NCBI RefSeq assembly: GCF_000015645.1
Contig: NC_008816.1
Location: forward strand, 620,001 to 684,000
DNA length: 64,000 nucleotides
Source of the DNA: Prochlorococcus marinus str. AS9601
Lineage (GTDB): Bacteria > Cyanobacteriota > Cyanobacteriia > PCC-6307 > Cyanobiaceae
Reading direction: 5' to 3'
Below the pieces are notes generated by a model. It saw only the letters and a list, made by a program, of their open reading frames with translations, did not search any database and was not told where the DNA came from. Positions 38,680 through 45,246 of this stretch are shown in pieces (the stretch's first letter is position 1; the number at the start of each line of letters is the position of its first letter). A program made the translations under genes and the position numbers.

Positions 38680-38868
38680 GATTACTGGATCTTTGGTTAA
38701 GTTCTTCTTTATGTGCTCTGATCTGACTCTCTTTCGACATGAGGAGACTGTCGTGATGCGGTAGTAAACCGATCTTGTAATCGGAAACGAAAGCCCACTT
38801 TGAATCCTCTTCTGGCATTTCCAGGTCGATGCAGCAGAGAACTGACGGGGATCCGGTGTTACCTATCA
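38680..38868 (+). ncRNA. ssaA: 6S RNA (RNA polymerase regulator)
   Basis: No protein gene fits here, but the G+C is well above the surroundings. ACTGGATC at 38684-38691 pairs with GATCCGGT at 38850-38857, closing a ~180-base structure, as expected for 6S RNA with a terminal stem and internal bubble. Position directly downstream of purK matches the described cyanobacterial 6S RNA locus (ssaA), and the size matches Prochlorococcus 6S RNA. The ends are approximate. It would bind RNA polymerase holoenzyme and modulate transcription with growth and light. Confidence 0.82.
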
Positions 38869-38969
38869 AAATGCTTGCTAAAACAGGCTTTTGGTGGGTA
38901 TTTTATTTTTTGGAATAACTGAGCTGTTTTTATTTTCTATCAGTGTAAATAATTTATTTGCCAAAATAC

Positions 38970-38999
38970 TTGACGATCCATTTCTAATGTATTTATATT
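38970..38999 (+). promoter_or_regulatory. Promoter of the first DUF1651 gene
   Basis: TTGACG (-35) at 38970-38975 and TATATT (-10) at 38994-38999, 18 bases apart. The same two elements, with 17-base spacing, precede the second DUF1651 gene at 41419-41447, which supports the call. Confidence 0.65.
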
Positions 39000-39002
39000 A
39001 AT

Positions 39003-39016
39003 AGTACATATGTATT
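39003..39016 (+). promoter_or_regulatory. LexA-like palindrome before the first DUF1651 gene
   Basis: AGTACATATGTATT lies directly after the -10 and nine bases before the ATG. It fits the cyanobacterial LexA-box consensus (RGTAC-N3-DGTWCB) with one mismatch. An equivalent AGTACAACTGTATT precedes the paralogue at 41471. SOS control is inferred only. Confidence 0.45.
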
Positions 39017-39024
39017 ATTAAATA

Positions 39025-39324
39025 ATGACTTTAGGAGGAGCTAATGTTTGGACTAATTTTTCTTACGGTTATCGTAATGAGTCCCCAAGTGGTTGGTTGC
39101 TTAGCCCAGACCGCAGCAGATTAATTTTATTTACGAGGAATAAAAAATCTCCAAGAAATAGTATGAGAATTTTTGCTCATACTTATTATGCAAATGATCT
39201 TGGTGAGCCAATGGCAATTAAATCATCAACTCAAATGTATTTGGATAATGCTTGGGATAAATGGCATGACCTTCAATTAGAAGGTTGGACTTTTGAAGAA
39301 CTTGAATTACCTGAATCAGTATGA
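39025..39324 (+). CDS. DUF1651 family protein (copy 1)
   Basis: 99 residues, soluble. SGWLLSPDRSRLILFTR, GEPMAIKSS and a C-terminal WDKWHDLQLEGW match the DUF1651 pattern of marine picocyanobacteria (GWL...LI.F...GxP..IKS...W..L...GW). Function unknown. The ATG at 39025 has GGAGG within the ORF, not before it. Its stop overlaps the next small gene (ATGA at 39321-39324), giving a tight unit. Confidence 0.82.
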   Translation: MTLGGANVWTNFSYGYRNESPSGWLLSPDRSRLILFTRNKKSPRNSMRIFAHTYYANDLGEPMAIKSSTQMYLDNAWDKWHDLQLEGWTFEELELPESV

Positions 39325-39461
39325 CTAACTTAAATCCAATCAAAAAGAAACTATCAAAAGCAGATAGAAAGGTATTTATACAAGACCCATCAAAATTATT
39401 AGCAGAATTTTTTAATGGTGTTGTCATTGAACTTGATGAAGAATATAAATATGACTCATAA
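39321..39461 (+). CDS. 46-residue hypothetical protein
   Basis: MTNLNPIKKKLSKADRKVFI then QDPSKLLAEFFNGVVIELDE. Basic first half, acidic end, soluble. It begins in the stop of the DUF1651 gene (ATGA overlap) and its own end overlaps the start of the 50-residue gene at 39451, so three genes are translationally coupled. Confidence 0.65.
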   Translation: MTNLNPIKKKLSKADRKVFIQDPSKLLAEFFNGVVIELDEEYKYDS

Positions 39462-39603
39462 AGAATTGATAGATCAAGTTTCCGCGAATTTATTTAAGCA
39501 AAGTGGAAAGTTAGAAAGCAGAAGATCTTGGTTGGCAATGAGAAATTATCTTGAACAATTAGATACCGAACAACTTAAATCCATGCTTAAGGACCAGGGA
39601 TGA
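39451..39603 (+). CDS. 50-residue hypothetical helical protein
   Basis: MTHKELIDQVSANLFKQSGK, then a helix ending LDTEQLKSMLKDQG. ATG 39451 lies inside the preceding gene; an upstream in-frame ATG at 39415 exists but would overlap further. Last gene of the three-gene DUF1651 unit. Unknown function. Confidence 0.65.
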   Translation: MTHKELIDQVSANLFKQSGKLESRRSWLAMRNYLEQLDTEQLKSMLKDQG

Positions 39604-39614
39604 TTTTAAAAACT

Positions 39615-39728
39615 TTATTTAGTTTTTATTTTTTTCTTAATTCTCAGAAAACCGTAAGTTGCAAAGCCAACCAAAAACATATCCAAGTAAATATGCCAAG
39701 TAGGGAAAATCTGGTGTATTAATTCCAT
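39615..39728 (-). CDS. 37-residue membrane microprotein
   Basis: MELIHQIFPTWHIYLDMFLV followed by GFATYGFLRIKKKIKTK: one membrane span and a Lys-rich tail. Its ATG overlaps the stop of the NAD-ligase-like gene (TAATG), so it is translated from the ligase mRNA. Confidence 0.6.
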   Translation of the reverse strand: MELIHQIFPTWHIYLDMFLVGFATYGFLRIKKKIKTK

Positions 39729-40477
39729 TAACGTTTTATTGCCACTTGCCAATAAGGATAATCTAAATTTGATTTTTCTCTAATCAATTGTAATTTTCTA
39801 GAATTTATTTTTACTACTATTCCATCTGTTGGATATTTACTAAAAAGCTTCCCTTCTAGCCATTGTTTTCTAAATACTTCAACTTGGCTCGTAAAGTTAC
39901 ATGAAATATCCTGAGGGATCGTGAAACCAAGCTTTGAAAGACTCTTTTTGGACTCATATTGGTTAAGTGTTGAATTAAGTATTTGAAATGCGCAGAAGCT
40001 AAGACTTTCAGAAAATCCTTCTTTAGCTCTTAGAAATCCAGAAGCGATTTTCTGGGAGATATTTGGACTTTGGTTGGGTGCATATAATTCACCTCTAACT
40101 TGGAGAACCCCTCTTAAAGGGAGATTATTGGGAATGTCTTGAACTTTAATAAGTTTACTAGTAACGTCGGCCCCTTTTCTTGAAATTGCTTTCTCCAAGG
40201 TTCCATCCCTATATTGCAAAGCAACAGCACAACCATCAATTTTTGGTTCAATTAATAATCTGGTATCTACTAATAATCCTTTCAAAAATTCATCTATTGA
40301 ATCCTTTTCTAATGAAGGTAAAACAATTTTATTTTTCTTTTTAAAGTAATCACAATTTGGGTTTGTTCTTAATAAATTTTTTTCAAGTTGGTCGAACTGC
40401 TTATCAGAGATTAAAGCATTGCCATTTCTATAATTATCGTCATACCACTCAATTCGTTCTTCTAAATAAGTCTTCAT
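39728..40477 (-). CDS. Stand-alone NAD+-dependent DNA ligase adenylation domain
   Basis: 249 residues, against ~670 for normal LigA. Domain Ia-like start (ERIEWYDDNYRNGNALISDKQ), adenylation Lys motif EPKIDGCAVAL (KxDG, ~98), SRKGADVTSKLI, LQVRGELY, DGIVVKIN and a final WQVAIKR. All nucleotidyl-transfer motifs seem present; OB fold, zinc finger, HhH and BRCT domains are absent. Flanked by small membrane-protein genes with no gap (68-residue gene ends at 40478). It could be a degraded LigA duplicate or a specialised nucleotidyltransferase. Confidence 0.85.
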   Translation of the reverse strand: MKTYLEERIEWYDDNYRNGNALISDKQFDQLEKNLLRTNPNCDYFKKKNKIVLPSLEKDSIDEFLKGLLVDTRLLIEPKIDGCAVALQYRDGTLEKAISRKGADVTSKLIKVQDIPNNLPLRGVLQVRGELYAPNQSPNISQKIASGFLRAKEGFSESLSFCAFQILNSTLNQYESKKSLSKLGFTIPQDISCNFTSQVEVFRKQWLEGKLFSKYPTDGIVVKINSRKLQLIREKSNLDYPYWQVAIKR

Positions 40478-40684
40478 TTAATAAGATGGCTTAAGTTTTT
40501 GGTCAGGTGTCCAACTTGGCTTATCTATAATCCATTTTTCTCTATCTTCAAATTTAACAGTCCATAAAAGAAATGAAGAAATTTCTTTTAGAGTTATGCC
40601 AACCAAGTATCTTGTTTTTGGACTTATTGATATAAATCCAAATAATAGTATTAATAAAACAAGCTTAAAGATACCTTTAATCAT
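40478..40684 (-). CDS. 68-residue N-terminally anchored protein upstream of ligase fragment
   Basis: Begins MIKGIFKLVLLILLFGFISI, a membrane span, then a hydrophilic tail with Trp (FEDREKWIIDKPSWTPDQKL). Its stop directly abuts the ATG of the ligase-like gene, so they form one operon. No family recognised. Confidence 0.6.
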   Translation of the reverse strand: MIKGIFKLVLLILLFGFISISPKTRYLVGITLKEISSFLLWTVKFEDREKWIIDKPSWTPDQKLKPSY

Positions 40685-40715
40685 TTAAAAACTCAGGATA
40701 ATTTTTGCGAACTTT

Positions 40716-40973
40716 TTAATTAATGCAATTCTTATAACCTTCAATTATTGCTAGTTCTTCAATATTCAAACCTGTTTCCTCTAGTAAAGTTTCTCCTATA
40801 TCGTCCTTATTAAATTTAGTTAAAGCTCCTTTAGTAGAGTACTTAATACATTGGTTTTTGTATTTTCCTTCTTTGACAACAGGAGATAAATAAAAACCAA
40901 ACAAGATGATAAAAGCCCCATAGGTTACAACTTTTCTATGGTTTTTCCACCATTCATAAAATTTATTGGACAC
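40716..40973 (-). CDS. 85-residue membrane protein with two Cys outside the span
   Basis: GTG start at 40973. One span at ~16-32 (VVTYGAFIILFGFYLSPVV), then a soluble part with NQCIKYS and a final YKNCIN. The two Cys may form a disulfide if the tail is exported. A similar design (span, then two late Cys) occurs in the 78-residue gene at 48393. It is 31 bases upstream of the ligase operon. Confidence 0.6.
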   Translation of the reverse strand: MSNKFYEWWKNHRKVVTYGAFIILFGFYLSPVVKEGKYKNQCIKYSTKGALTKFNKDDIGETLLEETGLNIEELAIIEGYKNCIN

Positions 40974-41042
40974 GAAAAATAAATGACTATTTTCTATTTT
41001 AAATTGACTGTCAACAAATTACTTTAGAAATTTAAGGATTGG

Positions 41043-41351
41043 TTAATTTATTGTTTTATCATTCATAGATTTAACCCAAGAAAAATATCTTGATTTTCTA
41101 ATCCTTTGCTCTTTCGAAACTAATCTATCTGCAGATTCTAGGGGTGATTCTCCTTTCTTAACTTTTGTTGTAATAGAAATACCAAAACCTTTTGCTTCAA
41201 TTTTTGCAATGCCACCCTCTAAAAAAAATAAAAAAGACCAACCTTTGTTCCATCCTAAGTAGAAGGGATTTCGATACATTGCATTCTTTTGGAGATTCTC
41301 CTTAAATGATATTTTCCTTTTCAAGGAGTCACTTGTATTCACTATTACCAA
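41043..41351 (-). CDS. Hypothetical basic protein (102 residues)
   Basis: TTG at 41351 (or GTG 41342). Basic, with an aromatic centre (YRNPFYLGWNKGWSFLFFLEGG) and a beta-like IEAKGFGISITTKVKKG. No membrane span is certain. Family not recognised. Divergent from the second DUF1651 gene, with its promoter region in the 119-base gap. Confidence 0.55.
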   Translation of the reverse strand: MVIVNTSDSLKRKISFKENLQKNAMYRNPFYLGWNKGWSFLFFLEGGIAKIEAKGFGISITTKVKKGESPLESADRLVSKEQRIRKSRYFSWVKSMNDKTIN

Positions 41352-41418
41352 ATAAGAAGTTTATGGCGGATTATTTCTGGAAAGAAATTTTATTTTTAAA
41401 TAATTGCCAGAGGAACAC

Positions 41419-41447
41419 TTGACGCCTGCGAGTAGTACATTTATATT
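41419..41447 (+). promoter_or_regulatory. Promoter of the second DUF1651 gene
   Basis: TTGACG at 41419-41424 and TATATT at 41442-41447 with 17 bases between. The block from TATATTAATAGTACA onward is almost identical to that before 39025. Confidence 0.65.
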
Positions 41448-41450
41448 AAT

Positions 41451-41464
41451 AGTACAACTGTATT
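41451..41464 (+). promoter_or_regulatory. LexA-like palindrome before the second DUF1651 gene
   Basis: AGTACAACTGTATT, one mismatch from the cyanobacterial LexA box, seven bases before the ATG at 41471 and directly after the -10. A further AGTAC lies at 41434-41438 between -35 and -10. Confidence 0.45.
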
Positions 41465-41470
41465 ATCTTC

Positions 41471-41761
41471 ATGACTCCAGGAGTTGCTAATGTTCGGACT
41501 TATTTTTATCGTGGCAGCCTTATTGACCCCCCAACTGGCTGGTTGTTTAGCAAAAAAAGTGGTTTATTAATTTTTTTTGAGAGTTATAAGAAATCTGTAT
41601 CTAATAACTTACAAGTATATACTCATCTTTTCTATGCAAATGAATTAGGTGAACCAGCCCAAATTAAAAATTCAAGACTTCATTCTATTGAGTGTGCTTG
41701 TGAAACATGGAATGAATTAATTTCAGGAGGTTGGCAAATTGTTACTAATAAATTCCAGTAA
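41471..41761 (+). CDS. DUF1651 family protein (copy 2)
   Basis: 96 residues, paralogue of the gene at 39025: shared MTxGxANVxTxF start, PTGWLFSKKSGLLIFFE, HLFYANELGEPAQIKNS and W-x(n)-GW end. Divergence in the body is considerable while promoter and start are conserved. It is followed after two bases by the remains of a zinc-ribbon gene. Confidence 0.8.
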   Translation: MTPGVANVRTYFYRGSLIDPPTGWLFSKKSGLLIFFESYKKSVSNNLQVYTHLFYANELGEPAQIKNSRLHSIECACETWNELISGGWQIVTNKFQ

Positions 41762-41763
41762 TC

Positions 41764-41996
41764 ATGATCAAGGTAAATCCTTCAAAATGGGAATATCTAA
41801 AAGAATCTACCCTAAAACGAAAACGAACAAAGATTTGTATTACTTGCAATCACTTTCGCTACAGCACTACAGAAACTTTTCTACTATCTTGATCTGTCCA
41901 AAATACGAAAAACGCATACCACAGGGTGATCATTTACTTAAAGGCTGTGAGTATTGGCAAAAAAATAAGACTATATTTTCCCCTGAAGCTTCTTAA
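41764..41996 (+). pseudogene. Frameshifted zinc-ribbon-like gene
   Basis: From ATG 41764 the frame reads MIKVNPSKWEYLKESTLKRK then RTKICITCNHFRYSTTETFLLS and hits TGA near 41886. The overlapping -1 frame then continues ILICPKYEKRIPQGDHLLKG then CEYWQKNKT to 41996. Joined, they give CxxC ... C ... C, a plausible four-Cys zinc ribbon of ~76 residues. The simplest reading is a one-base deletion near 41875-41886. A sequencing error or programmed -1 shift is possible. Confidence 0.6.
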
Positions 41997-42096
41997 TTAT
42001 TCTCTAATTAAACTTCTCTAGGTAGAGATATTTAATTATGTAAACAAAGCATTATTTTATACAACTTAAAAAATTCTTTTTAAGTAATTTTGAAAC

Positions 42097-42198
42097 ATGA
42101 TTCAATTCTACTTTTCCATATTTTTATTAGTTGTGCTTACATTTTTTGCACTTTTATTAGATGCACCAGAATTGGCATCTTTAATTCAAACATTTTAG
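42097..42198 (+). CDS. 33-residue membrane microprotein
   Basis: MIQFYFSIFLLVVLTFFALL then LDAPELASLIQTF: one span with a short acidic tail. ATG 42097. Separated by ~100 bases from the zinc-ribbon remnant. Confidence 0.5.
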   Translation: MIQFYFSIFLLVVLTFFALLLDAPELASLIQTF

Positions 42199-42280
42199 AA
42201 AATAATAAATCAGCATTTTTACTGATTTACTTTCTTAATAAGTAAGGCGTAGGTTTAACTTGTTGAATAGGAGGGATCTA

Positions 42281-42322
42281 ATGATTGACAGTCCACCAGA
42301 GGAGTTAAATTATAAAATTTAA
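42281..42322 (+). CDS. Possible 13-residue leader-like peptide
   Basis: MIDSPPEELNYKI with GGAGGG six bases before the ATG at 42281, an unusually good Shine-Dalgarno for this genome. A strong terminator follows 26 bases after the stop (42349-42383). It may be a short mRNA or part of a small RNA. Confidence 0.35.
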   Translation: MIDSPPEELNYKI

Positions 42323-42348
42323 ATCTAGATAAAACTAATGCTAAATCT

Positions 42349-42383
42349 GGAATGAATCTTTTATTTGTGATTCATTCCTTTTT
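42349..42383 (+). terminator. Intrinsic terminator
   Basis: GGAATGAATC (42349-42358) and GATTCATTCC (42369-42378), a perfect 10-bp stem with a ten-base loop, then five T. It ends the short unit containing the 13-codon ORF and/or the 33-residue gene. Confidence 0.85.
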
Positions 42384-42492
42384 AATTTCTTTCTAAAAAA
42401 TGTAATTTATAAGTATTAAATTTTAAAAGTAAAAAATCTGTTCATATTAAAATGATTTTAGGCCTAAGTCTCTTCTTAGATAGTGGCTAAAC

Positions 42493-42675
42493 TTACCTGA
42501 ATCCAAAACCATTTTTTTGTTCTTCTTTTTCTTCCCATTCATTAATAATTAGTTTTAGTAAACTTTTAAGTTCAGAATTCGAAGCATCAGTATCTTTTTG
42601 AAGATTTTTACAAATGTTTTTTATTTCCTCAAAAGCATTATCAATTAATATAGTTTTTTGATCTGGATTAGCCAT
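42493..42675 (-). CDS. 60-residue helical hypothetical protein
   Basis: MANPDQKTILIDNAFEEIKN onward: helical and acidic, with one Cys, ending KNGFGFR. Soluble. Seven bases after the stop of the 65-residue gene (42682), so probably one operon. Unknown function. Confidence 0.55.
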   Translation of the reverse strand: MANPDQKTILIDNAFEEIKNICKNLQKDTDASNSELKSLLKLIINEWEEKEEQKNGFGFR

Positions 42676-42681
42676 AGAATT

Positions 42682-42879
42682 TTAAAATGCTCCATTACAG
42701 TTGAACCCACTGCAGTTAATAACTCTGAAAATATTCATTACAAAGTTGTGGAATCTTTCATCATAAAAAAATGCCCAGGTTGTAAAAATAGCAAAACCAG
42801 AGACAGCAAAAGCAGCATATTGAAGCCAATGTATTCCATAGCTATCCAATCCATTTTTATCAAAATCAGAATTACTCAA
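42682..42879 (-). CDS. 65-residue membrane protein with terminal Cys pair
   Basis: TTG start 42879. One span (LQYAAFAVSGFAIFTTWAFF), then a tail ending INCSGFNCNGAF with two Cys five residues apart. Unknown family. Upstream partner of the 60-residue gene. Confidence 0.55.
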   Translation of the reverse strand: MSNSDFDKNGLDSYGIHWLQYAAFAVSGFAIFTTWAFFYDERFHNFVMNIFRVINCSGFNCNGAF

Positions 42880-42970
42880 TTGCTTTTTTTCTTATAATAA
42901 AAATTTTTTTTTTAAAAGGAGAGTTTGTTTTGAACAAGATATTTTTTTAAGACCTTAATGTATTGATAGT

Positions 42971-43225
42971 TTAAATAAAACCAGGTATTATCCACCCAAA
43001 GAAACCGTAGTTTATTATCAATGCTAAAAAACCAATCATAGCTAATCTCCCATTTGTTATTTCGGCATTTTTCCAAAATTTACCCATATAGTTTTTATTT
43101 CTTTTCGAATTTTTATCTATCAAATAATTTGGTTCTAAAGGTTCCTGCAACCTTTTGATGGCGTATAAAGAGAATTGAATTGTAATTGCGATGATAACAA
43201 CTATAAAACTAGTAAGTGCATCCAT
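42971..43225 (-). CDS. High-light-inducible (Hli/SCP) protein with extra N-terminal span
   Basis: 84 residues. The C-terminal Hli motif is KNAEITNGRLAMIGFLALIINYG (ExxNGRxAMIGF), which binds chlorophyll in pairs of helices. Before it is a second hydrophobic segment (FIVVIIAITIQFSLYAI) at residues 6-22, joined by a basic linker, so two spans are likely instead of one. Hli proteins protect photosystems under high light and stress. ATG 43225. Confidence 0.9.
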   Translation of the reverse strand: MDALTSFIVVIIAITIQFSLYAIKRLQEPLEPNYLIDKNSKRNKNYMGKFWKNAEITNGRLAMIGFLALIINYGFFGWIIPGFI

Positions 43226-43574
43226 TTTTAGATTTCATATGTGATCAATTAGTAAGCCAAAGAATAAATGACATTTTATACATCAAACATTTCCTAATTT
43301 CTGCTTTATTCACAGAGGAAACCTTAACTTGAATTATTAAAGAATGTAACATATTTAAAAAAAAAAAGTATGAATTCTTACTTTTTCTTTGGATTTCACA
43401 TTTTTAAGTACTTTACTGTTACATTTATGTGTCAACAAAATTCTAAGACTAGTCTTAATTGAATTACAGAATTGGCTTTAAGGTTTTTACTTTAAATCAG
43501 ATAAATTATTGAAAAATTTTTATAAGGAATATATTTTCAATGTTATTTATTTAAATATTTTTAATAACTAGTAA
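43226..43574. other. Gene-poor AT-rich spacer
   Basis: About 350 bases upstream of the Hli gene. I see no RNA structure and only a doubtful 30-codon frame near 43372 (MNSYFFFGFHIFK...), which I do not annotate. It must hold the Hli promoter, but I cannot place its elements. Confidence 0.4.
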
Positions 43575-43694
43575 TTATTTTTGTTTGATTTCCGGAAGGT
43601 AGAATTTATTGCCTAATGTATATCCAATTGACATCAAAACGAAACCAATAAGTTGAGGTAAATGAGAATTTGCTAGAGAGATTTTTTCAATCAT
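43575..43694 (-). CDS. 39-residue membrane microprotein
   Basis: MIEKISLANSHLPQLIGFVL then MSIGYTLGNKFYLPEIKQK: an amphipathic start, one span and a basic end. ATG 43694. Similar in size and layout to the microproteins at 39615 and 46253, though not clearly homologous. Confidence 0.55.
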   Translation of the reverse strand: MIEKISLANSHLPQLIGFVLMSIGYTLGNKFYLPEIKQK

Positions 43695-43745
43695 TTCTCA
43701 ATGTATAAATATCTATAATAATAAAAAATTTCAAATACTGTAAGT

Positions 43746-43919
43746 TTATTTTCTTTTTGATTCTTTAATCTCCCCAGATTTTTTTAGTGAATTAACAAGT
43801 CTTTCATTTTCTGTTTTTAAATTTTCTAATGCAGATTTTGTGAATTGTTCTTTAGCTTCAAATTTTGCTGAACTTATAACTTTTTTATTAGGGAGTTTTT
43901 TCTTCGGTTCTGACTTCAT
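43746..43919 (-). CDS. 57-residue coiled-coil-like protein
   Basis: MKSEPKKKLPNKKVISSAKF, then a helix with KTENERLVNSLKKSGEIK. ATG 43919 is preferred over the in-frame TTG 43931. The end resembles that of the 41-residue gene at 47734 (NENDFLVKNLKKAG). Lys-rich and soluble. Unknown role. Confidence 0.55.
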   Translation of the reverse strand: MKSEPKKKLPNKKVISSAKFEAKEQFTKSALENLKTENERLVNSLKKSGEIKESKRK

Positions 43920-44018
43920 ATTAAACAGCAATTTAAAAAATTTTAGAAGTTATTTTTTTTGAGTTAGGTATTATTTTTTACATTTTTCTGGTTAATAATA
44001 TTTGTTTACATATACAAA

Positions 44019-44231
44019 TTAATCTTTATCTTTTGGGAGCCTTATCCATCCAGTAGTCCATTCTGTTTTTAGTTTTGCCCACGAGATTCTTTTAATATCT
44101 TTTTTATTTTTGGTAGGAAAAATATCAACCCATCTATCTTCATTTTTCCCACCATAAGCTTTCACTTGAAAATGCCTATTACCATTAATTGTTTTTGGTG
44201 CTGTCCAACACAAAGTAGGAGGCCATTTCAT
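44019..44231 (-). CDS. TIGR02450-type Trp-rich protein
   Basis: 70 residues with six Trp: MKWPPTLCWTAPKTINGNRH, WVDIFPTKNKK and SWAKLKTEWTTGWIRLP. The evenly spaced Trp and the length match the conserved hypothetical Trp-rich family (TIGR02450) of aquatic bacteria. Function unknown. ATG 44231. Confidence 0.82.
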   Translation of the reverse strand: MKWPPTLCWTAPKTINGNRHFQVKAYGGKNEDRWVDIFPTKNKKDIKRISWAKLKTEWTTGWIRLPKDKD

Positions 44232-44255
44232 GAGAAATTTTTAAAAGATAAAAAA

Positions 44256-44342
44256 CTAAAGGTTGCTTTGCCCAGTTAACACTAAACCATAATATGCAAT
44301 CGTACCTACGATAAGTACGATTCCTAGTATTCTAATAATCAT
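44256..44342 (-). CDS. 28-residue membrane microprotein
   Basis: MIIRILGIVLIVGTIAYYGL then VLTGQSNL: almost entirely one membrane span. ATG 44342; ends 25 bases before the Trp-rich protein gene on the same strand. Confidence 0.5.
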   Translation of the reverse strand: MIIRILGIVLIVGTIAYYGLVLTGQSNL

Positions 44343-44412
44343 GAATTGGTATTTTTAAATTCAAATTATATTAGAGAAATTTTATAAATTTGCGTTGAAG
44401 ATTTAATATTTT

Positions 44413-44622
44413 CTAATTTTTCCTTTTTTTATTTCTAACTATGGAGTGGCAAGATTCAGGATGCCATTCATTCTGAATATTGCCAATAAAATCATAAATA
44501 AATGAATCTGGACATCCAGTTTTATTTTGAAGTTCTGAAAGTTTTTCTTTAATGAATTCATATACACTCGTTATTACCCCTAAATTTTCTTCTTTGGAGG
44601 GAGCCCATTTTTTATTCTCCAT
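44413..44622 (-). CDS. 69-residue hypothetical protein
   Basis: MENKKWAPSKEENLGVITSV onward, with CPDSFIYDFIGNIQNEWHPE and a basic tail (VRNKKRKN). ATG 44622 is chosen because the longer frame (44649) overlaps the upstream 56-residue gene by 17 bases. Soluble, with two Cys. Unknown. Confidence 0.55.
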   Translation of the reverse strand: MENKKWAPSKEENLGVITSVYEFIKEKLSELQNKTGCPDSFIYDFIGNIQNEWHPESCHSIVRNKKRKN

Positions 44623-44632
44623 TAATATTTTT

Positions 44633-44803
44633 TCAATTATTTTCCACAATATCGTAATAGGTTATGTCTCCATAATCAGCATCTGAACAACATAAATCTC
44701 CATATAGTTCCTCTAACAAATCGTACGCATCTGAATACTTATCAAAACTTTGAGCTGTTAATTCGTCATCTTTCCCATCAATTCTAATTATTTTGTAGAT
44801 CAT
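44633..44803 (-). CDS. 56-residue acidic protein
   Basis: MIYKIIRIDGKDDELTAQSF, then DAYDLLEELYGDLCCSDADY and a short end. Strongly acidic, with a Cys pair (CC). ATG 44803. It sits upstream of the 69-residue gene and is likely co-transcribed with it. Confidence 0.55.
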   Translation of the reverse strand: MIYKIIRIDGKDDELTAQSFDKYSDAYDLLEELYGDLCCSDADYGDITYYDIVENN

Positions 44804-44864
44804 ATTTTACTTAGATGCTAAAAGTATTTTTTTGATTCATTAGTTCATCTTATAAATAAAAATC

Positions 44865-45071
44865 TTATTTAGGAATATTAGTTGGGTAAAGCTTCTGAAT
44901 TTTATTTTTCTGAATTTCTATTTTTCTTCTTTCATATTTTTTTGCCATTATTTTTCTGATAAATAATTGTGGGATAAGCCAAACTAACGCGATAGCGATA
45001 GCCATGAAAGCAGGATTTCTCCACGTTAACCTAATAAACTCTTCTGTAAATTCTTGATTGAAAATTTCCAT
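44865..45071 (-). CDS. 68-residue membrane protein with long basic tail
   Basis: Span at ~20-38 (AFMAIAIALVWLIPQLFI), then a strongly basic helix (RKIMAKKYERRKIEIQKNK). ATG 45071. No family recognised. Divergent from the SDR gene across ~175 bases in which I see no clear structure. Confidence 0.55.
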   Translation of the reverse strand: MEIFNQEFTEEFIRLTWRNPAFMAIAIALVWLIPQLFIRKIMAKKYERRKIEIQKNKIQKLYPTNIPK

Positions 45072-45246
45072 ACATTAAATTTTGATGATAAAAATATCTT
45101 TGTTTTCTTTTTATAGAATCTTTTAAATTTCATAATCCATCATAGCCTTAAAAAATCTAATAAGGAATTTTATAAATTTTTTCTTGTTCTAGTTCGTTTT
45201 CTTTTATATTTGGATTTAGATTAATTTTTTATTTTTTAGTTTAGAG

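Noticed and set aside
38624-38869. Minus-strand 81-codon ORF over 6S RNA
   Set aside because: It lies on the opposite strand of a structured RNA at the purK-6S locus, and the protein has no recognisable features.
43372-43464. 30-codon plus-strand ORF in the Hli upstream spacer
   Set aside because: No ribosome site, Phe-rich by base composition, and nothing else in support.
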